Shown here piece by piece: positions 44,724-53,191 of a stretch of 53,191 nucleotides of DNA. Location: the NCBI GenBank assembly GCA_014825775.1, contig MVAQ01000146.1:1-53191 (forward strand). The letters are read 5' to 3'. The notes beneath the pieces are model-generated. The model ran no database searches. It had not been told where the DNA came from and saw only the letters and a program-made list of their open reading frames with translations. Position 1 is the first letter of the stretch. The number at the start of each line of letters is the position of its first letter. A program made the translations under genes and the position numbers. The stretch comes from Krasilnikovozyma curviuscula (taxonomy: Eukaryota; Basidiomycota; Tremellomycetes; Cystofilobasidiales; Mrakiaceae).

Positions 44724-47114
44724 ATGGCATCTGGGCTCAAGTCAGAAGCGCCAAAAGACACCAAAGCTGATACTCAGCACATCGAAGACATCCCCCTCGA
44801 TGCCACCGTCACCAACGATCCCAAGGGGGAGGCACGATTCGAGCAGTTGAAGTCTCGCTACGACACCCTCACCGTCCCCCAAGCGGTCAGGGTCTTCTGG
44901 AAGGCTTGCATCATCTGTCTCTTTGCCGCTTTCGCAGCGACTCCAGACGGCTATCGTGAGTGGCTGCTCCAAGGACTACCTTTTTGTCGCACCGGCGTTG
45001 AGCGCCGACTGAATTCGTTCCTCTCGAACGCGTAGAGATCAATCTCAACGGTGGTATCATCGCGAACAAAGGCTTCATTCTACAATTCCACGGAGTGAGT
45101 ACCGCTGTCACTGTCACTGGTTCATTTCGGCGTGTCGCCTCGTCTGATTGATTTTTTTGCGCTCTTGTTCTGTGTGAACAGAATACTTACGTGAAAGGCG
45201 TTCCCGCTTTGCTGGCTGCGTGGGTATCTGCCTGGGGTGGCATGCAAAGGTGAGTAATGGTTCACCACCATATTCTTTCAATCTGGAGCTCCCGTGTCCA
45301 ACCCGTTGTTGTTTCGTTGTTGTTGTTGCTGACTGCGCCGTCATCGCCTGCTGCTGTATCAAACAAAGCGTTGGTCAAATCATCGGCATGTTGTCTCTCC
45401 CACCCGTATCTGATCGCTGGGGTCGTCGTGTTGCCTTCGCTGTCATCTGGGTCGTCCTCGTCGCCTCCGTGCTCGCAGAGACGCTCGCTCGTACCTGGTG
45501 GGCGTGGTTGATCGCAAAGATCTTGGCTGGCGCTGGTGTGGGCATGTTGCAGGCCACGATGCCGCCTTACATCACCGAGATTGCTCCTGCTCAGCTCAAA
45601 GGTCTCCTGGTCAATTCGTACTCGATGTTCTTCACGCTCGGTACGTTCGAGCCTTCCTTGGCTGACACGGGATTTCGAATAGCTAACTTTCTGATTCTGA
45701 TCTCGAACGACAGGTCAATTCTTCGCTTCTCTCGCTCTTCAGCGCATGAACCGGAAGAATCCTCTGAACTACCTGGTGCCAATTTACACACAGTGGGCCA
45801 TGATTGGTATGATGGCCTTCATGCTGGCTGCCCTCCCGTGAGTCAATGTTTCCCTGCGATTGCACTTGTGAAATTGTTTCTGTAGAATACTCAGGCCATT
45901 TGTATTTAATCTTATCTCAGAGAATCTCCATGGTGGCTCGCTCGCAAAGGAAAGTTGGACCAGGGCCGGAAGGCTTTGGCGTTCATCAACGGGGGTATTC
46001 CAGGCTACGATGTCGATGAGGAATTCGACGTCTTGCTCTCCGTCATGGCTGAGGAGAGGAGGGCTGTTGCCGCGGTCCGACAAGATTTGAAGGATCAGCC
46101 TTGGTGGATCATACTGAAGGGGACAGATGGTTACAGGACCTTCTTGTCGGCCAGTGCGAAGTGCACGCAACAACTCACAGGATTGACGATGGTCAACTCT
46201 TACGCGACTTACTTCTTCCAGGTGAGCTGGCTTCCTGAACCTCTGAACTTGACCTACCCTTTCCAACTTCTAACTTGTCATTCGTCACATTGCAGCTGGC
46301 TGGAAACTCGGATCCATTCAGAGTGACTGTGATTCTCGCCTGCGTCCAAATTGCAACGGTGCTGGTAGTAATGGCTCTTTCAGATGGAATCGGAAGACGC
46401 GACATCACTGTTTACGGCTTCTACGTCACCTCGCTCTCATGCTTGGCAATTGGTGAGCTCTATTGTAATGTGTGCAATGTGTGTTGAGGGTTACCGACAC
46501 CTCTTCTTATTTTGCTTTGATTGTCAGGAATCATCGGTTGTTTCAATTATGCGTCCAAAGCCCTTGGCTCCCTGCTCATCTTCTTCGCCTGCTTAGCCAT
46601 CTCTTCCAACACTGGAGCAGGTGAATCCTATTTTTGAAGAGAATTTGAGTTCAAAGCTGATCTTGACTTGATATTGTAGGCGCCATTGGATATATTTACT
46701 CATCTGAGCTGGCAACCCAAACTCTGAAGTCCAGAACTTCTGGATTTGCCGTCGCTTGCGGTGCTGTGTTTGGTGTTGTCTTCAGTACCAGTGTCCCGTC
46801 TATGCTTGCCGTCACGGGGGCTGGTTGGGGAGTCAAGACAGGCTTCTTCTTCGCAGCTACAGGTGAATTCTGGCTTATATCCTAGTCACTGCTCAATTGT
46901 TCATATGACTTACTCAATAACTTCCATTTCAGGCTTCATCGCTAGCACGGTTCTCTTCCTCTTCCTCCCAGAGTGCGCTCGTAGATCTCCTGCTGAGATT
47001 GACGAAATGTTTGCCGCTAAGATCTCTACAAGGAAGTTCAAGGGGTACGAGACTGAGGTACAGCGTGAGCTGCGAAGGGAGATTGAAGCCGGCGAAGTTA
47101 CTCTCCCAGCTTAA
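44724..47114 (+). CDS. MFS sugar transporter (alpha-glucoside/maltose permease type)
   Basis: Ten exons give 556 residues: 44724-44955, 45036-45094, 45182-45249, 45369-45640, 45714-45837, 45921-46221, 46296-46452, 46528-46620, 46680-46862 and 46933-47114. The sugar-porter signatures are present: GQIIGMLSLPPVSDRWGRR (loop 2-3, D-R-x-G-R-R), LIAKILAGAGVGMLQATMPP (TM4), TEIAPAQLKG, the P-E-S-P-W-W-L motif after TM6, QQLTGLTMVNSYATYFF (TM7), YSSELATQTLKSRTSG after TM10, and FLFLPECARRSPAEIDEMF at the end (P-E-x-x-x-x-x-x-x-E). The N-terminal 60 residues are polar, as in alpha-glucoside permeases. It should be a proton/sugar symporter at the plasma membrane; the exact sugar is unknown. It lies head to head with the BNR-like gene. 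Confidence 0.88.
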
Positions 47115-47200
47115 TGACAACACACGAAGTGTGGACTCTGAATTCTATATATGTGTATATATAAGGGAATCAAAATTAAAATCTCGAATGAATGGAAAGT

Positions 47201-48574
47201 TCACATCGTCTCGGTAGCCAGCTTTTCATCAAGCTGTCGTACTTGCTTGACCCACATGTCGAACCATTTCACCTCCTTCTCGCTAGCTACCTCGTCCTTT
47301 CCAACTGCCTCAGCAAGTTCGATACCTGCCTCAACTGCTGCCTTCCTGAATCTTCCAACAGCTTCGAGATCTTGAGGCGAATAGAAGGACGAGACTAGTT
47401 CGTCTATTGATGACAGTAGCGAGGCAGAGAGGGTTGAAAGGTGGTTTTGAGATGAAACTGTAAGTAAAGATGATTTGAGCTGATTGGAGAAGATGTGTTT
47501 ATGCAACGAAAGAGTGAATCGCAGCAGCGTATGATGCTACGAAGCGCGAGGAGAAATCTCGTCAACAACCTACTGAAAGGGAAGCTACGAGCGGCGGACT
47601 GACCTTCTTCACCCGTTCCTTCTCGTCAGCAGTGATATTTCCAGTATCATCACCTTCTTCTCCAAATTCCTCAGCCCAACCACCGTCGTCACTGTCGCCG
47701 TCATCTTCGTCTTTCATCAGATCCTCAGCCTCTCCAACAGCGTCTTCGAAGCCAGCCTGAGTCGATTTCCATGTCTTGGTAAGAGACTTGAGATTTGAGT
47801 CTGGGAATGAAGATGTTGCTGTTGAGTCGACGAGGGAGTACAGTATTGATAGATTGAACAAATAAGGTGCGGTCGCGCCCTGCGACAATGAGAGTTTGGA
47901 TAGGTCTGGAGGCCCAAAGATCGACTGAAGAACCATAAGGTCGTTAAATTTCAATCAAAAACGAAAGAGTGTGACGATACAAACTCGCCTGTTCGAATCC
48001 TTTCACACATCGTTCAATCGCCTCGACGATCTCTTCGCTCAAGTACCTGATCTCCTTATAGATACTGATTCCATCACGATCAGTGTCAAACATTCTAGCA
48101 CAACTCGTGAACCTCCCAACATCTTCTCTTATCTTTTGTAGTGAGGGCATGCCGGCGCTTGCTGTGACGGGGGGTTTACCGAGTGCCAGAGAAAGCTGGG
48201 TGACGTGCGACTTGAGAAGTAACGCTAGAGATTTGAAATCATTCAGCAGTAATGCTAGAGTTGGTGCTGTCGATGAAGATGGTTCTGGAAGGGGATTTGT
48301 GTCGGACACTACGTCTCGCAGGGATTTCAAGCATGTCGCACAGATTGTTGATGATTTGAGAAGAGCTGAGTCCAACAGGGAATTAATAAGTAAAGGATCC
48401 ATAACAGGGAAAGGAATCTCCTGCTGCTTACACTCTTGTAGGTCTAGTAGTATCACAGAAAGCAAAAATTTATCAGTTTCAGGCAAGCAGGCCAAAAGAG
48501 CAGAATGAGAACTCACCTTTAAGCTCCAGCTGCTTCTTTAGCTCGGCGTCTTGTTTTGCTTTACTACTGGACAT
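47201..48574 (-). CDS. GCIP-like (cyclin-D1-binding protein) helical protein
   Basis: Four exons: 48574-48517, 48443-47989, 47924-47604 and 47536-47201, giving 389 residues. The intron after exon 2 has a GC donor (CAG|GCGAGT). The protein is predicted all-helical and Leu-rich. The segment FKSLALLLKSHVTQLSLALG followed by Pro-rich PPVTASAGMPSLQKI and the RFTSCARMF helix resembles the Grap2/cyclin-D-interacting (GCIP) domain; a long acidic loop (DEDDGDSDDGGWAEEFGEEG) interrupts the C-terminal half. Family members in animals bind cyclin D and act as nuclear regulators; the fungal role is unclear. Identification rests on pattern memory and is moderately sure; the gene model itself is well supported. 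Confidence 0.6.
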
Positions 48575-48796
48575 CCTGCTCTAACAGAGTGGTTGACTGC
48601 AGTTTTCCTTTGGTGGCGTACGGGGTCGAAATGGAAGGAGAGGCACAGCGCGAAGGGGTTGCCAGCGATACAACTTGAGCCCAATCTCTCGTTGAGAGGA
48701 AAACTTCTTATCTGCTCGAAATCAAGCCAAATTGGAATAAGCTAGTTCTTAAAGCTGCTTCATTGGCCAAAGGATTCAAGTTTGTGACTCTTGTCG

Positions 48797-50507
48797 ATGA
48801 TGTTCGGCGCCTCCTCTCAACATTCGTCCCTTCCTTCGTCCAATTTTCATGCCAATATCCCCTCAACAGCTTATGAGAAGGAGAGTGGTAATGGACTGCT
48901 GGCAGAACTTGACAAGATTGCGCCGTTGAAGTCGTTTGATGCGTTCCCCAAGGTCAGCCCTTTCTGCCAGCTAAATCTGAACTTGAGCCGCCTTGACATT
49001 CCCTCGTTGGCTCGCAGGTACAATCATCGTATAAGCAGACGTCCACAAGAGGTGGCCTTGTTACCGTTCTGGTGTCGATAGTGATATTTTTGCTGGTGTT
49101 GAACGACTTGGGCGAATATCTGTATGGCGAGAGCGACTACACGTTCGCTGTTGACCACGGAATTGGGAAGGATCTCCAACTGAACGTGGACATGACCATT
49201 GCTATGCCCTGGTGAGTGTAAGAATATGGATTGGTGAATCTAATTACATCGACGAACTGACAACTCCTGGCCTGGTTTGCTTATCCTTGTTTCAGCCATT
49301 GTGAGTTTTCGTCAGTGAATATGTCGTTCTACTGTGCTCTAATAATGACCAGCATGATTATTTAGTCTTATCGATTGATCTTCGAGATGCTGTAGGCGAT
49401 CGACTGTTCCTGTCCAACGACTTCCAAAAAGATGGCACAACATTCAATCCAGGTCCATCTGTCACCGCATTTCAGTCGTCAACTCTGAACAATCAAGACT
49501 CATCAACGAGCCCATCAGCCTCCAAGATTGTGTCTCAAGCGAAAACCAGGTCGTCGGGTTTATTTTCACTCTTCAGTGGACGAGGCGGTTCAAAGAAGCT
49601 GGGAACTCAAGGTTACAGGAAAACCAGAGATTTGGTCGAGGATGGAGATGCCTGCAGAATCTATGGAAGTGTTGAAGTGAAGAAAGTCACTGCCAACTTC
49701 CATGTTACTACCCTGGGTCACGGGTACATGAGCTATGAACACACCGATCACAGCAGTAGGCATCTTTCGCGCACTTGCTGTTCATTCCCAGAGCTCTCTG
49801 ACTTTCCTTTTGACTAGTGATGAACCTCTCGCACATCATTCACGAATGGTCTTTTGGCCCATACTACCCCAAAATTGCTCAACCTCTAGATATGAGCATG
49901 GAAATCACTACCGAACGTGAGTGTCAATGCGTAATATTTACCTCCGTCGTGCCTTTATAGTTTTTTTAATCGCTGTGGAAACTACTCAGACTTCTCCATC
50001 TTCCAATACTTCCTTACCGTCGTTCCAACAACGTACCACACATCTTCAAACAAGATCGTCTCAACAAATCAATACTCTGTCACAGACTACGTTCGTCACG
50101 TTGAGCACGGCCGGGGTGTGCCTGGTATCTTCTTCAAGTACGATTTGGATGCGCTCGCGTTGACTATCAGGGAGAGAACTACAAGTCTAAGAAGTTTCCT
50201 CGTTAGGTTGGCAGGCGTTATCGGTCAGTTGCGCTTCACCTTTTCAATTTAATTCTAATTTTTTCACTTATTCAAGAGATCCCAAACCTTTTTATGCTCT
50301 GTAGGTGGAGTCTGGGTCTGCACTGGGTTCTTCCTCAGAGTGATCTCACGAGCAGAACTTGAAGTGAAGAGGGCACAAAAAGGAAAAGGAAGAGAACTCA
50401 ATTCTGGAATCATCCCCTCGACATCAGGATCAAACGGCCATACTGCGCCTGGAATGATGAGGAGAAGCAGTGGGTCGTGGGTGGGCGGAGGAAACAAGAT
50501 GCTGTAA
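48797..50507 (+). CDS. ERV41: ER-Golgi cargo receptor subunit Erv41 (ERGIC2)
   Basis: Seven exons: 48797-48952, 49018-49211, 49296-49300, 49366-49755, 49818-49916, 49990-50223 and 50305-50507, giving 374 residues. Erv41/Erv46 features: FDAFPKVQSSYKQTSTRGG before the first membrane span (LVTVLVSIVIFLLVL), the luminal C-H-F-L-S-I-D-L-R-D-A-V-G-D motif, NFHVTTLGHG, LSHIIHEWSFGPYYP, YFLTVVPTTY, GIFFKYDLDAL, and the second span after LVRLAGVIGG. The cytosolic tail is basic. Erv41 and Erv46 form a complex cycling in COPI/COPII vesicles and retrieving ER proteins. Exon 3 is a 5-base microexon (CCATT) needed for the C-H-F motif. It diverges from the GCIP-like gene across 222 bases. Confidence 0.92.
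49296..49300 (+). other. Five-base microexon in ERV41
   Basis: CCATT is flanked by a TTTCAG acceptor and a GTGAGT donor. Its inclusion turns AMP plus split Cys into A-M-P-C-H-F-L-S-I-D, the conserved Erv41 motif. No other join keeps the frame. Confidence 0.7.
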
Positions 50508-51562
50508 CAGTTATTTTTGTGTACGGAGGAAATTTTTGCACAAAGCTCAGGCCAATTTCTTCGTCTTTTGTACTGTAAGGACCTCCACTCGTCACTTGTA
50601 AAGATCTTGCTCCTTGTGGTGCACGGAGTTGTTACAACGGCTCAACATTGCGCAGATTACTCTCTTGCCTTTACAACGGGTGAGGAGCGAGCGCGGTACG
50701 TTCATGTTTCAACCATGGTCAGGAAGAGTAGTATACCCGTACAAAGACTAGTTGAGAGTCGACCAGAAGAAGGTCTTTTTTCTGATACGATTATCCCACC
50801 TAGTTTTCTAGTGCGAAGATCTCGACTCGCCACTTGGGCTTTTATGGGGACCTGGATGATGTGTAATTTCGGACAGACAGGTAAAAGTTTGAATTGGTCA
50901 TGAAGTGTATTCAAGCTGTTCACATCTGCCCGTTCTCTCTGAGAACTCTGCTCTCTGTGGAGATGAAGATTAACCCGGCGAAGGCTTTCGACTGGTTCGC
51001 AGCATTGCCTGTTCTCATTCTGGGCAAAAAACTATTGACCAGTAGAATAATCAATGGCGAATTTTCCTATGGTGGAAGTTTATTATTTACAAAGGTAAGA
51101 TCCCATCGTTGTCGATCATCGCAAGTCGGGAGTTTATGACCAATGGAGCGGGTGGATAGCACCTTTGGACTCTCTAGCAACGCCAACAGGCTGTACCTCC
51201 TTTCATCACAACTCGGCTAAAGTTCATTTTTGACTTTCAAACCGCGACAGAATAATTCGTTATTTTTTTAAGCTGCCCGAACGTCTAGAAGCGTAGCAGT
51301 GCGATCATCCGTCCAACCATTATCTTCCTGTTGAGACAAGCATCTCCTAGCTAGTTCACAAAGTACCCGTGATCAGATAGATTTGTTCAAGATACACTGT
51401 ACAACTTCCTCTCAGGCCCAAAGGTCATTGTTTCTCTTGGTATCAGCACTCGACCGTATTTCCCCCAAAAACGCCCCAGGTAAGCTGAACTTCTCACCGT
51501 TTGATCTCGTGTTAGACCATACATACTGTATAAGAAGATAGCTTACACTCTCACCATTTAGA
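50508..51562. other. 1055-base region without a supported gene
   Basis: Several medium-length open frames occur on both strands but none resembles a known protein or has convincing splice signals. It probably includes the ERV41 3' end and the promoter of the downstream gene. No tRNA or repeat was seen. Confidence 0.4.
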
Positions 51563-52727
51563 ATGCCTCCTACAAGACGGTCCACGAGCACCAGGGTCGT
51601 GGCTGTATCTTCGCCGGCCGGTATGTGTGATGATCCCTTACTCTCAATTGTCAGCCTTCCCGGACTTTTCTGACACAATCTACATATTTTTCTACAACCT
51701 CGATGCACTCTCCTGCCAGGTCCATCGCGAATTCCTAGTGAAAGGTCCTCTAAACTCGCTGCAGACGCCTCTAATGGTAAGAATTATCACCCGTTTCAAA
51801 AGGAAAGCTCATGTTTGCACCCCTTCTCATCGAATTTCTTCCCTCCCAATCATCAGGACCTTCTTCTAGTACAGCAAACAGCTCATCTGGTCCGAGTTCA
51901 TCTGCAGCACCCGTCAAACCTATCGAAGACAAGTCTGAGATGTTCGAAGAACGAATAATCTACAGCAAGTTATGTTTTTGCTTTAGCTATCATCTGGTTA
52001 CTGACATTAATGCCCATTCCATCAGAACTGTACACCAATCACGTCTACCACCTCGATTCTACAGGTGGATATCCTCCGATGGAATGCCGTTAGTAGCTCT
52101 GGCTGTTTCCATTCTGAATTTTATAATTAATCTGTCTTCTCCTTGTTCGACTTAGTGGTCACTCAAACCGAAGAAGTCAAGTATCACACAAAGGAGTATG
52201 CTCTTGCGCATGCTCTCCTTCCAGAAAGAACAGTCACACAGTATAAAACTGTACTGGTGGAGGAAGGGCAGGCATCAAAATCGGAGGAAAGACCTGAATC
52301 AGGTGAGTAAAGACCTTGTAAGAACACTCTCTTGTTTACTGATTGCTACTACTCAATGCCATGAAGACTATGAATACGTTTGGGTTAGATCTGCTGCCGC
52401 TGGCGCACCACCAAAACAAATACGTCGCTTGAGGCCAGGTGAGTCCAGTTTTTCCTCCATGCTATCTTCAAGTGATACTAATGTCATATCTTCTCGGCGA
52501 CTCATTTTATGTTAGCTCAACCTGGTGTCTCCTCAACGCCGGCCGTCCTCTCACCGCGGCGACCTAAAAAACACTTATCTCCTCCAGCTCCTGCGCCCAA
52601 GTCACCACCAAAGAGAAGGGGTAGAACATTCTCAGTGAAAGAGAGCGAAGATGAGTCTAGTGAACCGCTCACTCCCCCTGCATCATCTCCGCCCAATAGT
52701 AATGGAGGGAATACCAGCGCGACGTGA
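51563..52727 (+). CDS. Unidentified Pro/Lys/Ser-rich protein
   Basis: Seven exons: 51563-51620, 51720-51776, 51857-51964, 52026-52088, 52156-52302, 52367-52438 and 52516-52727, giving 238 residues. The intron after exon 3 has a GC donor (TACA|GCAAGT). I do not recognise the family. The N terminus (about 60 residues) is Ser-rich. A compact middle, about 65-175, reads ERIIYKLYTNHVYHLDSTGG, VTQTEEVKYHTKEYALAHAL, TQYKTVLVEEG and YEYVWVRSAAAGAPPKQIRR and may fold. The C terminus is Pro/Lys/Arg-rich (PRRPKKHLSP, PPKRRGRTFSV) with acidic Ser stretches, suggesting a nuclear or nucleic-acid-associated protein. All seven exons keep phase, so the gene model is good even though function is unknown. Confidence 0.65.
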
Positions 52728-53191
52728 GCCAAATTCCAATTCTTGAAACCGATTTCCTTGGGCTATTCTCACTTTTGTCACCATTTTGCCTTGTTGTTAG
52801 CCCATTGAGCTGAGTTACTACAAGCAGCTGTTTTCTTTCCACTTCCTGTCGCCTCGTTCTGCTTGCACGTCTCGTCGCCACCACCCAGCTCTTGAGGTTC
52901 CTGCATCTCTCCAACCAGATTCACCCCATCACATACCACATGTCACGCCTACCATGACTTTGACGCTTTATTACAACTATCTCGCATTACTTTCCGGTAA
53001 CTTGGATTGTACTACCCTCTATTTACATCTTGTACGCTATGTAATCTTTGCCGATCAGAGTATGATCTCTAGAGACTGTATGATTGGAAGCCCATGAAGT
53101 TAAATCCCTTTTTCTTATGCTCTATTCATAATGCAACCTGCTGTGTCACTGTTTTGTGTTTGTTTTTGCTATGCGCTCATGACGCTTCTCG
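52728..53191. other. Right-end region without a supported gene
   Basis: A 464-base tail after the last gene, probably its 3' end and neighbouring intergenic sequence. No gene is seen. Confidence 0.4.

Noticed and set aside
1..53191. Transposons, CRISPR arrays, rRNA or large inverted repeats
   Set aside because: No transposase or reverse-transcriptase motifs, terminal repeats, spacer arrays or rRNA-like segments were seen by eye; a RepeatMasker or self-alignment run would be decisive.

Overview
The window is intron-rich fungal nuclear DNA, most likely from a basidiomycete yeast of the Tremellomycetes (Cryptococcus/Kwoniella type). The basis is the gene architecture: nearly every gene is cut by short introns (about 45-90 bases, GT-AG, often with a CTAAT/CTAAC branch-point-like element before the acceptor), genes are packed on both strands, and the proteins include fungal-specific families such as Pam17, Grr1/Fbp1, Erg27, Dbp5 and FUR-type NCS1 permeases. 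No transposon, tRNA, rRNA or CRISPR was found. I rebuilt exons by hand, requiring splice sites and reading phase to agree. Twenty-three genes are supported, 21 of them with complete phase-consistent models; the Nse3-like and BNR-like genes each keep one unresolved splice junction. One further small candidate gene is doubtful.

Layout, 1-14 kb: a left-truncated Pot1-like telomere OB-fold protein (-) diverges from a HINT3-type histidine-triad hydrolase (+). Then come the splicing factor Prp18 (-), which diverges from the Smc5/6 subunit Nse3/MAGE (+); mitochondrial import-motor subunit Pam17 (-), which diverges from an AT-hook protein (+); and the large F-box/LRR ubiquitin-ligase adaptor Grr1/Fbp1 (-).

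14-29 kb: an HpcH/HpaI-type aldolase (+), a 16-exon cytosolic phospholipase A2-like enzyme (+), sterol 3-keto reductase Erg27 (-), a peroxiredoxin-like protein embedded in long disordered tails (+), and the mRNA-export helicase Dbp5 (+).

29-42 kb: a co-oriented group with a nitrogen-scavenging flavour: a Dcg1-like Asp/Glu/hydantoin racemase, a four-helix MARVEL-like membrane protein with a Pro/Gln tail, a FUR-type NCS1 nucleobase/allantoin-class permease preceded by four GATAAG sites, a Gyp7-type Rab GAP, a D-amino-acid oxidase, and a CsbD-like small stress protein.

42-53 kb: a BNR-repeat (beta-propeller) carbohydrate-active candidate (-) diverges from an MFS sugar transporter (+), which looks like a catabolic enzyme/uptake pair. 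It is followed by a GCIP-domain protein (-), the ER-Golgi cargo protein Erv41 (+), and an unidentified 238-residue Pro/Lys-rich protein (+).

The most interesting points are the racemase/permease/D-amino-acid oxidase neighbourhood with its GATA-site cluster, the divergent BNR/transporter pair, two microexons (7 and 5 bases) that are required for conserved motifs, two GC-AG introns, and two genes where a conserved reading frame cannot be reached with a normal splice acceptor.
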